A stretch of DNA of 64,000 nucleotides, from the NCBI RefSeq assembly GCF_907164915.1, contig NC_061863.1:35561382-35625381 (forward strand), in the 5' to 3' direction. Made by a program: the position numbers and the translations under genes. This DNA is from Impatiens glandulifera (Eukaryota; Streptophyta; Magnoliopsida; Ericales; Balsaminaceae). Shown here piece after piece: positions 1 to 11,061 of the stretch (the first letter of the stretch is position 1; each line of letters opens with the position of its first letter). Below the pieces are notes generated by a model. It was not told the DNA's origin and ran no database searches. It saw only the letters and a program-made list of their open reading frames with translations.

Positions 1-1252
1 ATTTTATTATTTTTTTTATTTTAATCATTTAACTTATTTATAAAAAATGATCACTAATTTATAATTTTTATAATTTCTTATTTTCACTAATAATATTTTA
101 TTTTATTACAAAAAAGTACAAGAATTATACCACATTCAATCAATTGTGTAATTTCAAAATCGAACCTCTTAAAAAAGAGGTTTTAGAACTTGAAACGTGC
201 CTAATAACTTACTTTATTTTAATTTCGAAGGAGACTAACAAATAAAATTTAGGGTGTGACAATGCACGTTTAAATTGTCAATTTAGACTAGTTTTGTTAT
301 TATTTAGAGTGCCACATAATTACTTCTTGAAAAATTACGAAGTAAAAGTATTTTAAATGTTTAAACGTACTTTAGAGATTTTATTTTTGATTTGGTTATT
401 GATTACACGTGAGAGAGAATTCACTTTATATCTCATGTGTCTATCACATTAAATTCTTTATTTCAATGTCCTCTTCATTTCAAAAAATATTATTTTATAT
501 CATATTTATTATTCAATTTTAAAACATTCATTTAAAGGTAGTGAAACAATCTAGCTCTTAGGTTAGTTAGAGAATCAAGTAATGGGTGGGAAGAAAGGTC
601 TGGACGAGGGTTTGAGCGCGGGTGGTCAGCACATGTAAGTGTTCATGGCTAGACACATATGGGGATGATTCAAATTGGTGAGAAATTCATAGACACATAT
701 GGGGATGATTCATACACTAAAAATGGGAGTAGGTCTCGGTTCGAAAAAGTCCATACATGAAATAATTTTTCAATGTAAGAAAATGTATTATATGAATTTT
801 TTTTATAAAAATCATTTTTTATTGCAATAAGGTATCATATAAGTCACAAATTTTGGTGATTAGAACTCGAAAACAAATGATACAAATTTGGCCATTATTT
901 TTAAAATGATACTTACCAAACTAACTTAAAATTTGAAATAGGAGGAATATCAAATTTAACGATTTAATAACATTTTTTTTTGTGAGAACATGCATTATGT
1001 TGGAGATTTTTTGAGAGCATTACTATTAAGTCGTACAAATTATTTTTAAAAATAAATAATATTTAAATAAAACAAAGAATGGAAAATAACAAAAATAAAA
1101 ATGTCCATATTATACCTCCTCAAAAATATCTTCACGAGTTGTAATATTTTTCTTCAGTAAAATCGCGAGTTAATTTAACCTTATTGACACATAATTAAAG
1201 TTCTATGTTTAAATATTTATAAAAAATTAATCTTTTAATAGATTTTAATATA

Positions 1253-1270
1253 ATATATATATATATATAT
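1253..1270. repeat. (AT)n microsatellite
   Basis: A pure AT dinucleotide run inside unit A. The equivalent place in unit B (about 7013-7022) is shorter, so the length varies between copies. Confidence 0.8.
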
Positions 1271-1459
1271 CCAAATAAATAAATTAATACTAATTATATT
1301 TTTATTCTTAAATTCACATCCTAAATAAAATACATTTTCTATTCCACATTCACCTAGATTGTTGGTCAAGAGTTTAAGACATTTATAATAGGTGAACATA
1401 TAAAAAACAATATTGTTATTACTAAAAAGTCTTCTATAACATGAGATGGATATCAACCC

Positions 1460-3311
1460 TGTTGGGTCAAATTATTTTGACTAAGTGTTAAAATAATTTA
1501 ACCACTGAGATTTTGATGATGAAATGAATTATGAGTTTTGATGCAGGTGTATTGAAATCATATTTCATAAGACTTGTCCCTAATGAGAGTCATTAGACCG
1601 ATTTTGCATTAGATGCATAGAATTAGACGTACAGTCTAACTCATCGGAGTTAGACATGTAGTCTAATGAATGCATAGAATTAGACGTACAGTCTAACTAA
1701 TCGGAGTTAGACGTGTAGTCTAATAAATGCATAGAATTAGACGTACAGTCTAACTCATCGGAGTTAAACGTGTAGTCTAATGAATGCACGGAATTAGACG
1801 TAAGTCTAATGTACACGGAATTAGACATAAGTCTAATGTATTCGAATTTACACGTACATTCTAACTCAGCGGAGTTAGACGTGTAGTCTAATTGACTTGT
1901 AATTAGACGGATGGTCTAATAGATATTCGGAATTAGACTTGTAGTCTAATGAATGTATGGAATTAGACGTACAGTCTAACTCATCGGAATTAGACGTGTA
2001 GTCTAATATATTTGCAATTAGACGGACAATCTAATATGTGCGGAATTAGACGTGCAGTCTAACTCAGTGGAGTTAGACGTGCAGTCTAATAGAAAGTGAA
2101 AGTTAGACGTGAGTCTAACTCCTTCAGACAAGTCTTAGGTAGAATCGGAATTAGACGTGTAGTCTAACTCAGTGGAGTTAGACGTACAGTCTAATAGTTA
2201 TTGGATAATTAGACGTGTAGTCTAATTAAGTGAAAGTTAGACGTGAGTCTAACTCCTTCAGATTAGTCTGAGGTAGAACTGGAATTAGACATGTAGTCTA
2301 ACTCAGTGGAGTTAGACGTGCAATCTAATAGTTATCGTAATTAGACGTAAGTCTAATTCTATTAGACCAGGCGGTCTAATAGACTCTATTATTAGAAGGA
2401 GGTGTTTGATTTCATTAGACTGATTTTCACAATCCGTCTAACTGAAATACGTCTAATGCTCAGTTTAAGTAGCATGCTTGAATCTAGCATTTACCTACCC
2501 ACGTGCTATAGATGTACCCTACTCCTGCTCTACTTTCTATTGAAGATTAGTACATCAGCTATATGCATCCAACCAACGAAGGCCACGTAAGAGAATTTTT
2601 CTCACATTAATTGTTTTGCAGGTACATCCCTGATGGAATATTCGGCGCACTACCAGTGGTGTACGACCACGATCCTTGTGCTCAGAACCTGTTGTGTACA
2701 ATGGAGGATTTCCAATGGAAGAATGCCATGTATCATTCTAAAAGATTTGACCGTTAGCTCCTGCTCAGTATTTAACAAATCTAAAGGACAATGGACAATC
2801 TGCATTAACAAGAAGAACTACTAACCTTACGAATTTTCCAATCTTGAGAGATTTCAAGCCTTTGAATATTTATATTGTGAAGCTGCTTTCTGATTGTACT
2901 GTGTGAATCAAGAAAGAGCTAGAATCAAAAACACCTTTAGCTGAGTGATATTCTTCATCTTGTAATTGAACAGAAAGTGTTCTGCTCAATAGTGAGCTAA
3001 GTGTGTATAAACTGTATTTGATTCGAATCATATTATATTGAATCCTTCCGGTGGTTGGAAGAAGGGGTGACGTAGGAGAGTTTCTCCGAACATCCATAAA
3101 CAAACTGTTGTGTTTTTTCATTTCTGTCATCTTTTCATATTTCATCTTGAGCTTCAAACCCAAGTAAACAATTCCGCCTTGAATCTGTTTCAAGTGTTTG
3201 CATCGAATAGAAAGCGAATTAAATCCCTAACATGATTTTTTTCAAACCGTTTTTTATAAGCCTTCGTCCATAGCCAGACCACCGTCTCTATCGATAAAGC
3301 CGATCCTATCA
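1460..3311 (+). mobile_element. Family C solo LTR (S1), TSD AACCC
   Basis: The element begins TGTTGGGTCAAA and ends GATCCTATCA. It is flanked on both sides by the same five bases, AACCC (1455-1459 and 3312-3316), so both ends are genuine. No primer-binding site or coding region is attached. It is therefore a solo LTR of about 1.85 kb left by recombination between two LTRs. It holds a long TTAGAC/GTCTAA palindrome array (1590-2400), a TATTTAA box near 2770 and the conserved GACGTAGGAG hairpin block at about 3057-3100. Small ORFs inside it are not credible genes. It sits inside a SINE-like insertion within unit A. Confidence 0.93.
1590..2400. repeat. TTAGAC/GTCTAA palindrome array in family C LTR
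   Basis: Several dozen half-sites TTAGAC or GTCTAA occur, mostly paired as TTAGAC-N3..5-GTCTAA (spacers such as GTGTA, GTACA, GGATG, GTAA). Each pair is a small inverted repeat. Pairs are joined by short variable links (TCATCGGA, TCAGTGGA) and grouped into a higher-order repeat that also includes TTCAGACAAGTCTGAG. The array fills most of U3, upstream of the TATTTAA box. Confidence 0.92.
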
Positions 3312-3490
3312 AACCCTAAGTTCTTGGGTTCGAGCCCGTCAGGCGGCAAGTTCTGCGCCTGGTTAAATGGTTAAGTTTGTTTGTGGGCTACATACTTAAT
3401 CCGTTGTCCCATTTTCCATTGTTCCATTTACATGTTTTGTTCTTGAACTATAAAATCTAAATTGTTTTTTCAAAAAAAACCTAAAAAACA
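3312..3490 (+). mobile_element. SINE-like insertion (right part), split by S1
   Basis: Units B and D lack this stretch and the 19 bases before S1 (1441-1459), so about 200 bp was inserted into unit A before S1 landed. It contains GGTTCGAGCCC (about 3328-3339), which fits a Pol III box B, and ends in an A-rich tail near 3460-3490. No clear box A or flanking duplication is visible. A tRNA-derived SINE is the best reading; another short insertion is possible. Confidence 0.4.
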
Positions 3491-4320
3491 TAAAAAAAAG
3501 AAATATTATATTTATTTTAAATTTTTTAATGTACAAAGGCTTATGATATAATTGAGAATTTTTTTTGAATCATCATTATAATATGGAATCAGAAAATAAT
3601 TTTGCATAAATTGTTCATTTCCTCGTCTCTAGCCTTAATTGGGAGAATGAGATATGGGAGTTGTATGGGCCAATTCTCTAATAGTATGAATCCATGAATT
3701 ATTCCATTTTTCATTACTTATACCCCATAATAATGATCCTTTAATAATTTTTCATTTACTTCATCAAAATATACTATTATTTTAGGAATGTATTCCTTAA
3801 TTTTAGAACTAAAAGGGAGTATTATAATAATTTAGTAATTATAGCACAATTAGATTCTATTAATGAATTAAATAAAACATGTTTGTGTCCAAAGATTTGA
3901 TTATTTTCTTTAAAATAGGATAAAAAACCCATACGTCCCTGAAGTTCTAATTCTTTCCCAATAGAGTTATAATTGAGTCATCAATAATTTCAATAATTAT
4001 TCTAGAAAGGAAAACATTGAAATAACAAGCTACAACAATTTTATTCTTATGGAGTGAGTTATGATGTAGCGAGTATTTTTATCCTAAATATTTATTCAAG
4101 TCTTTAAATTATCAATATGGCCCAATAAGCTACAATTTTATTACATAAATTGTAATTTGGGCTCCAAATTGAACCATATTTTGGTCCATGTTCAAATTTT
4201 CTGACCTATATTAATTTTCGGCCCATATGCTAATATATTGTGTAAGTTTAAGCCATATATATCAATTCGGGCCGAAAATCTACTAACTATACATAAAAAT
4301 ATTTTTATAGATTAGGTTTA

Positions 4321-4560
4321 AAACGGCGCATCCGTTGTTCTCTAATCTCTATCTATATAAGAAATTCCTTTTCTTTATTGGTTTTACAATACTCTCTTTC
4401 AACATTCTTCTCTGTCTCTTATTTTTTCATCTTTATAGATCGTTTGCCATTGCAATATTTTATAGCTTGTTTTTTTTACAATCTCCACATATATAGTGTT
4501 TTATCTTTCTAGTCTTGACATATTCGAGTAGATTTTTATTTACGATATTATGTAATGGGG
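4321..4560 (+). promoter_or_regulatory. Promoter-like stretch in tandem unit A
   Basis: TATATAA at 4354-4360 is followed by a CT-rich leader (about 4380-4440) of the kind seen at plant transcription starts, then by intron-like T-rich sequence. No long ORF follows. The part of unit B that would carry the same stretch was lost at the E1/E4 insertion, so conservation cannot be tested here. It could be a remnant promoter of a decayed element. Confidence 0.3.
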
Positions 4561-5723
4561 AAGTGCTGATTTTTTCCCAGATGATCTACAGTGTTTGATC
4601 TCATTATTGAGAAATCCAACCTAGAAATATTTTGATCCATTTATATTATTGACTATTTTTCTTAAAATTGTATGAATTATGTTTTATTTAAAGATTTTTC
4701 GCATATTCAATTATCGTTTAAACGGTGACTCAAAATTTGTTCCAGATGATAGCGATCTAGAAATATTTTATTTTAGCTCTTTATGTTTTAATTCTAATAC
4801 AATTTGAGATAACTGGTGATTCGTTTTATGCATAAAAAAGTTGCTCTTATTTTTATGTTGAGAGTTTATAGTTACAACTCTAGTGCATTTTTAAACATTA
4901 TTTAAATTATGTTTGTGATTAATTTTATATCTATCCTTTGATGTAGTCTTGGTTTTGTACTTATATGATACACTAAGAAATTGTATATCAAAATCTCTAA
5001 ATAGCTCGAGCCTTAACAAAGCAATAAAAACATGTTACATTGTGACATATTTTTTTGATATTTTGATAACAACTAGTTGTTTGAGAATTGTTGTATTATT
5101 TTTAATAAATCTTTGTAATACAAAATCAAGGCTACGTTGAAAGATAAAAATAGATTATGCCATTAACACTTTTAATTCAATATTAAAATGTTAGATTAAT
5201 AAAAATTTTGTTTAACTATTTAAAGATTTGAGAATATTTAATATATATATTTAATAGGAAAACGGCTAGTCCTCATCGATTGTATCACATGTCACCATAC
5301 CATTTTGAAGCTGTATCAATCTGCACATGTCGCACTATATCTCCAAAGAACTTTCAATTAAAAGAGGATTCTACTTAATCAACAATCTAAAGGATTTCTA
5401 CAACCCGTCCTTTTCATTTCAGACCTATGTATTCACGATTGAACAAATGATTATCATGAATTTTATTCTAAACTATTTCTTTTTATATTTTTTCTTTTTA
5501 ATGTTTTAGTGTCATCTTAATTTTTGACTTATATTTCTTTGTTCTTTCTTCATATTACAACCTTATTCAATCCCTTCTTGTTTATACAAAATTTTAAGAT
5601 ATATATTGTTTTGAGATTGCTGTTGATGTTTTATTATGATTCAACATAATTTTATATTATAAAATTCAAAATAGAGGATATTAATAAATGATAAAGAATA
5701 AAACTCAAAGTGGATATTTAGAT

Positions 5724-7964
5724 TTTATTATTTTTTTTATTTTAATCATTTAACTTATTTTTAATATATGATCACTAATTTATAATTTTTCTAACTTCTT
5801 ATTTTCAATAATAATATTTTATTTTATTACAAAAAAAGTACAAGAATAATACCACATTCAATCAATTGTGTAATTTCAAAATCGAACCTCTTTAAAAAGT
5901 GGATTTAGAACTCGATAGTCGTGCCTAATAACTTAGTTTATTTTAATTTCGAAGGAGATTAACAATCAAAATTTTAGGCGTGACTATGCACATTTAAATT
6001 GTCAATTTAGACTTGTTTTGATATTATTTAGAGTGCCACATAATAACTTCTGTATAAATTACGAAGTAAAAGTATTTAAAATATTTAAACGTACTTAAGA
6101 GAATTTATTTTTGATTTTGTTATTAATTACATGTGAGAGAGCCTTCACTGTATGTCTCACGTGTCTATCACATTAAATTCTTTATTTCAATGTCCTCTTC
6201 ATTTAAAAAAAATACTATTTTATATCTTATTAATTATTCAATTGTAAAACATTCATAAAAAATACTATTTTATATCTTATTTATTATTCAATTGTAAAAC
6301 ATTTATTTAAATGTAGTGAAACAATCTAGCTCTTAGTTCAGTTAGAGAATCAAGTAATGGGTGGGAAGAAGGGTCTGGACGAGGGTCTGAGCTTGGGTGG
6401 TCAGCACATGTAAGTGTTAATGACTAGACACATATGGGGATGACTCAAATTGGTGAGAGCTCAGACACTAGAAATGGGAGGAGGTCTCGGGTCGAAAAAG
6501 CACATACATGAAATAATTTTTCAATGTAAGAAAATGTATTATATGAATGTATTTTTATAAAAATCATTTTTTATTGCAATAAGGTATCATATAAGTCACA
6601 AATTTTGGTGATTAGAACTCGAAAACAAATTATACAAATTTGGCCATTATTTGTAAAATGATACTTACCAAACTAGCTTAAAATTCCAAAAAAGAGGAAT
6701 ATCAAATTTAACGATTTAAGAACATTTTTTTTTGTGTGAGAACATGCATTATGTTGAAGATTTTTTGTTTTTGAGAATATTACTATTAAGTCGTACTAAT
6801 TATTTTTAAAAATAAATAATATTTAAATAAAACAAAGAATGGAAAATAACAAAAATAAGAACGTCCCTATTATAGTTTCTCAACAACCTCTTCATGAGTT
6901 GTAACATTTTTCTTAAGTAAAATCGCAAGTTATTGTAACCTTAGTGACACATAATTAAAGTTCTAAGTTTAAATATTTATAAAAAAATAATTCGTTTAAT
7001 AAATTTTAATATGATATATATATAGTAATTCTATTTTTGTTTTTAAATTCACATCCTAAATAAAATACCTTTTCTATTCCCCATTCACCTTCTTTTGTTG
7101 GTTAAGAGTGTAAGACATTTATAAAAGGTGAACATATAAAAGTCAATATAATTTGCCTAAAAGTCTTCTATAACTAAGAAAAGATGAAATATTTTATTTA
7201 TTTAATTTTTTTTATGTACAAAGGCTTATGATATAATTGAGAATTTTCTTGAATCATCATTATAATATGGAATCCAAAAAATAATTTTACATAAATTGTT
7301 CATTCCCTAGTCTATCGCCTTTATCATTTAAAACTTGAATTATAAATAATTGGGAGGAATGGGATATGTGATGTTGTATTGGCCAATTCTGTAATAGTAT
7401 GAATCCATGAATGATTCCATTTTGCATTACTTACACCCATAATCAATGATCTTTTAATAATTTTCAATTTTCTTCATCAAAATATACTAATTATTTTAGG
7501 AATGTACTCCTTAATTTTAGAACTAAAAGGGTGTATTATAATAATTTAGGAATTATAGCACAATTAGATTCTATTAATGAATTAAATAAAACATGTTTGT
7601 GTACAAAAGTTTGACTTTTTTTTAAAAAAATAGGATAAAAAACCCATACCTCCCTGAAGTTCTATTTCTTGCCTAGTAAAGTTACAATTGAGTCATCAAC
7701 AATTTCAATAATTAGTCTAGAAAGGAAAATATTGAAATAACAAGCTACAAAATTTTTATTCTTATGGAGTGAGGTATGATGTAGCAAGTATTTTTATCCT
7801 AAAAATTTATTAAAATCCTTCATTTATCAATATGGCCCAATAAGCTACAATTCTATTGCATAAATTGTAATTTGGGCACCAAATTGAACCATATTTTGGT
7901 CCATGTTCAAATTTTATAACCTATATTAATTTTCGACCCATATACTAATATATTGTTTATGTTT
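5724..7964. repeat. Tandem unit B, left part
   Basis: It aligns along its whole length with unit A (1-1440, then about 3500-4248) and lacks the SINE/S1 insertion, showing those came later or only in A. A ~51 bp stretch is locally duplicated at about 6215-6302. The unit is broken at 7965 by the 5' LTR of E1. No gene is visible. Confidence 0.78.
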
Positions 7965-9203
7965 TGTTAGATAAAATTGACCGACTAATAAGAACTTAAC
8001 TTATTTAACCTATTGTGCAGGAACCGTCAGGATTATCAACCGGTCAAGTAACCAAACCGGTTTAAAGAAACATATGAACAAACTAAAGCTATCTGGATTG
8101 AATAGATGAACAACCTGAACGGCAAAAACTCAAATCGGCTAGAAAAGACAAAATCCAGAACTGAAAGTAGTCCGGTTGAATTGCACAACCGGCCAACCTG
8201 ATAAGTTGGAATGAAGTATTCAACCCAAATCTAACAAGAAGACAACTTAAAGAAACAAGTCAAAGATATCAAAGAAAGAACAACTTACAAATTAGTGCAA
8301 ACAGACACTTCGGGTAAATGTAGAAGATGACATCAAAGGATCAGACTGTGATATTGCCAAATTGGTGCAAGTTTGATGATATGCTGTAGGCTGCAGAAGA
8401 TTGCCTGAAGGAACAGTTACCATTTTGGTACAAGTCAAAGGAGTAACCTCCCAGTTGTAGGAACTGTCCAACCGACAGTTGCCAGAATTAAGCAAAGACT
8501 AAGTCAGCCGGTCTTCTCCATGCCTTGGAAGTCTAAACCGCATTTAATGCTACCCTGAACCTCTAAAGCTATCCGTTGAAGAAATGTGACCGTTGGCACA
8601 TTTTCACCTATAAAAGGAGAAGCTGGAGAAGCTGAACATAAGAAGTGAACAAGTTTTTGAAAAACAAGGAATCATAAGCAAGTTAACAAGTTACAAAGTG
8701 TTTATCTCTCTAAGATTCAAAGCTTGAGTGTGTTTGTGAATTGTGTTACAATTTCTGTGAGAATTGTAAGAGTGATTATCGAGTAGTAAATAAGACTCGA
8801 TCGTGTATTGTGTTTGTGTATTCCTTAGTGAATATACTTCTCGTGGTTTGAGAAGAAGGGGTGACGTAGGAGTTTTATCTCCGAACATCCATAAAAAACT
8901 GTCTCGTACTTTACCTTCTTCTGATTCCATATTCTCACCGACTCTCTATATTATAACCAACCTATATTATTCCAACCGCATCACTAATTCTAACCGACAT
9001 TCTCCAAACCGCATCTCTATTCATCCTGTGTGTGTTGCTTCAACCTGAAACAAATCTCTTCCGCACTTGAACTAAGTTCAAGGGTTTGTGTAGTATTGAA
9101 ACCGGTGTTAATTCCTAACCGGATTAGCGCCAACCGTTGAGTGTTGTCAGAAAGTATTAATTGGTCAAACTCCGGTTCTTCATCCGCGATCTAGATCCTA
9201 ACA
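7965..9203 (+). mobile_element. E1 5' LTR (family A)
   Basis: It begins TGTTAGATAAAATTG and ends GATCCTAACA directly before the PBS. AACCGG, CCGGTT and ACCGGT motifs are dense. A TATAAAAGG box lies at 8609-8617, and the GACGTAGGAG...CTCCGAACATCC block at 8851-8895, in the presumed R/U5. Reverse-strand ORFs here are not genes. Confidence 0.92.
8609..8617 (+). promoter_or_regulatory. LTR TATA box
   Basis: TATAAAAGG is conserved at the same place in the E5 3' LTR (52864-52872). On the reverse strand it also occurs in family B LTRs (17739-17747, 32769-32777). It marks the likely U3/R start. Confidence 0.75.
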
Positions 9204-9205
9204 AT

Positions 9206-9217
9206 TGGTATCAGAGC
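9206..9217 (+). other. E1 primer-binding site (initiator Met tRNA type)
   Basis: TGGTATCAGAGC follows the LTR end by two bases. It is the usual copia primer site, complementary to the 3' end of initiator-Met tRNA. Confidence 0.93.
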
Positions 9218-9256
9218 AGTCAGTTTCAATACTCAAGCAACACTAATCGAGCTAGC

Positions 9257-10777
9257 ATGACTTTCGGCGAAAACCTCCAATGCAACTTGAAAATATGCAT
9301 GCACCTGCACATGATTACTATGGATGATGAGATGACATTCATGTTGTCTGAAGGACCGATCAAGATTGAGAAAGAGATAAAGGATTGGAGAGTCGAAGAT
9401 AAAAGGAGAAACAATCTGGATAACCACTACAGAAATCACATCTTCAAGGCTTTGGACAAAAACACCTTCACTAAGGTCAGGGATTGCAAAACCGCAAAGG
9501 AGGCATGGGAATCGGTGATTCAACTTCATGAAGGAAATGAAAGAACCAATGAGAACAAGATAATGGTGGCTACTCAGAAATTTGAAAACATCAAAATGAG
9601 GCCAGGTGAAACCATGAAGGAGTTTTGTGATCGTTTCGAAAGTGTAGTAAGCGAGTTATCGGTTCTCGGAAAGAAGTATGATAACAAGGAAACAATCATC
9701 AAAGCTTTGAGATCCCTTCCTAGTGCATGGGATATAAAGACAATGGTGATGAGGGAATCAAACTTCCTAGACAAGATGAAGCTACATGATGAATTTGAAG
9801 ACCTAAGGGCATATGAGTTTGAAATGAAGTCCATGATTGAAAATGAAGCATCCTCATCAACCGCTACTAAGGCACTAGTTACATCAATTGTACTAGCAAT
9901 TGCCGCACCAATCAAATCAGCAGAACAATTCTCTAAAGATGCAATGGCCATGCTTGCAAAGAAATTCAGCAGATTTATGAAGAAAAGCCAACCGACAAAC
10001 AACTATAACTACAACTATGGTGATAAATCTAACATTAGGTGTTATAATTGTGATGGCTTAGGACATTACAGGTGGGAATGTAGAAAACCAAGAAGAGACA
10101 ACCAGAAACCGGATGATCAGAATCAAAAACACAACTACCCTCAAACCGGTGAAGGAAGTGAAGGAAAGGAGATTCAGAAAGCATTGATAGCCGATGATGG
10201 AGGAAGTCTATGGGCTCATAGTGATAGCGATGATGAAATCTCCTGTATCATGTCAAATGAAGAAGAACATGTATTTGATTTTTCCTGTGATGAATTCACT
10301 AGAGAAGACTTAATTACTGCATTAAACGACATGGTAGTAGAGTACAAACACCTTTCAACTTTAGTACCAACCCGGCTTAACTTCAGAACCGACCCCGTAG
10401 CATCAATCCGGCCCAACTCTGAAACCGATAATGCTCAATCCGATGAGATCATCGAAATTGAAGCAATACCTAAACTATCCTCCGATAGTGAACAACTCGA
10501 GGAACGAGTTCAAGAGTTGACCGAAGAAGAAGATGAGCGAACTAAGTACTTAATGGCAGCATGGAAAAGATCTAGTGAAGCAGTCAGTAAAATGACAAGC
10601 TATCAAAGACCCTATAGGTGCAAATTTGGTCTAGGTTATAATTTTAACACACCCACTCAATACAAATCCTCCAAAGGATTGAATCTCACCAAAGACAAGC
10701 TTCCTTTCATAAGCTTTGTCAAGAGTTATTCAACCTATACTGAATCATCTCATGATTCTAAATTGGCTAAGGACTAA
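9257..10777 (+). CDS. gag: Gag polyprotein of E1
   Basis: The open frame runs 506 codons from the first ATG after the PBS; upstream in-frame sequence belongs to the LTR and PBS. Gag forms the particle and binds element RNA in the cytoplasm. The region around residues 40-200 is the copia gag (UBN2-type) domain, with ENKIMVATQKFENIKM and PGETMKEF. A zinc knuckle, CYNCDGLGHYRWEC, lies at about residues 262-275 and keeps all C and H ligands. The C-terminal part is acidic (DSDDE, EEEDE) and carries the FTREDLITALNDMVVEY motif shared with the gags of E2, E5 and E7. The extreme N terminus lacks the usual N-Y-x-x-W, suggesting an old frameshift there. Otherwise it is the best-preserved gag in the window. 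Confidence 0.88.
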   Translation: MTFGENLQCNLKICMHLHMITMDDEMTFMLSEGPIKIEKEIKDWRVEDKRRNNLDNHYRNHIFKALDKNTFTKVRDCKTAKEAWESVIQLHEGNERTNENKIMVATQKFENIKMRPGETMKEFCDRFESVVSELSVLGKKYDNKETIIKALRSLPSAWDIKTMVMRESNFLDKMKLHDEFEDLRAYEFEMKSMIENEASSSTATKALVTSIVLAIAAPIKSAEQFSKDAMAMLAKKFSRFMKKSQPTNNYNYNYGDKSNIRCYNCDGLGHYRWECRKPRRDNQKPDDQNQKHNYPQTGEGSEGKEIQKALIADDGGSLWAHSDSDDEISCIMSNEEEHVFDFSCDEFTREDLITALNDMVVEYKHLSTLVPTRLNFRTDPVASIRPNSETDNAQSDEIIEIEAIPKLSSDSEQLEERVQELTEEEDERTKYLMAAWKRSSEAVSKMTSYQRPYRCKFGLGYNFNTPTQYKSSKGLNLTKDKLPFISFVKSYSTYTESSHDSKLAKD

Positions 10778-11061
10778 CCTATGTCGGTCCACCCGATACA
10801 GCCAAATGGTCTCTCCCTAAGAGGAAAACCACTCAACCCTATGATAGGAGCTCATACCACACCAATCAAACCTCGCCTCAACACTACAAGGTAACACTAA
10901 GTAGATAGAAACACACCAAACCGAGCACATGCAGGACCATCAAAACCATATCCGGAAAAATTATGCGAATAATTAAAGTATGGATACCTAAGGGACTAAT
11001 CAACCACGGACCCAAGTAAATGTGGGTACCAAAAAGTTGTAAATATGTATATTTTACAGGT
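10778..11061 (+). other. Gag-pol linker of E1
   Basis: Decayed coding sequence ending in KVWIPKGLINHGPK, then TAA (11017-11019), then MWVPK. The same junction occurs in E5 (TGA), E7 (TGA) and E2 (sense GAA). TTTTACAG G follows shortly. The protease motif downstream is in a different frame. Confidence 0.55.

Larger units (their letters stand above)
1..5723. repeat. Tandem unit A of a ~3.7 kb AT-rich repeat (interrupted)
   Basis: The first bases recur, with scattered substitutions, at 5724 and again at 30812. The sequence just before 5724 (tail of this unit) recurs just before 30812. The copies are therefore head to tail, not dispersed. Without the foreign insert 1441-3490 the unit is about 3.7 kb. 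Landmarks are a CCTCTT-containing stretch near 170, a moderately GC block at 585-720 (GGTCTGGACGAGG, GTGGTCAGCACATG), a promoter-like stretch near 4350 and an AT-rich tail. I find no convincing long ORF. A ~45 bp motif (AGACACATATGGGGATGATT) is locally duplicated at about 650-710. It may be a degenerate element or a segmental tandem duplication. Confidence 0.75.

Noticed and set aside
1590..2400. CRISPR array
   Set aside because: The repeats are irregular short palindromes with variable links in a plant LTR; no constant repeat with unique spacers and no cas genes.
8292..9048. Small ORFs on both strands in the E1 5' LTR
   Set aside because: They lie inside LTR sequence and are not shared by other family A LTRs.
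9161..9256. Upstream extension of the E1 gag frame
   Set aside because: This part is LTR end, PBS and leader; the first ATG after the PBS is at 9257.
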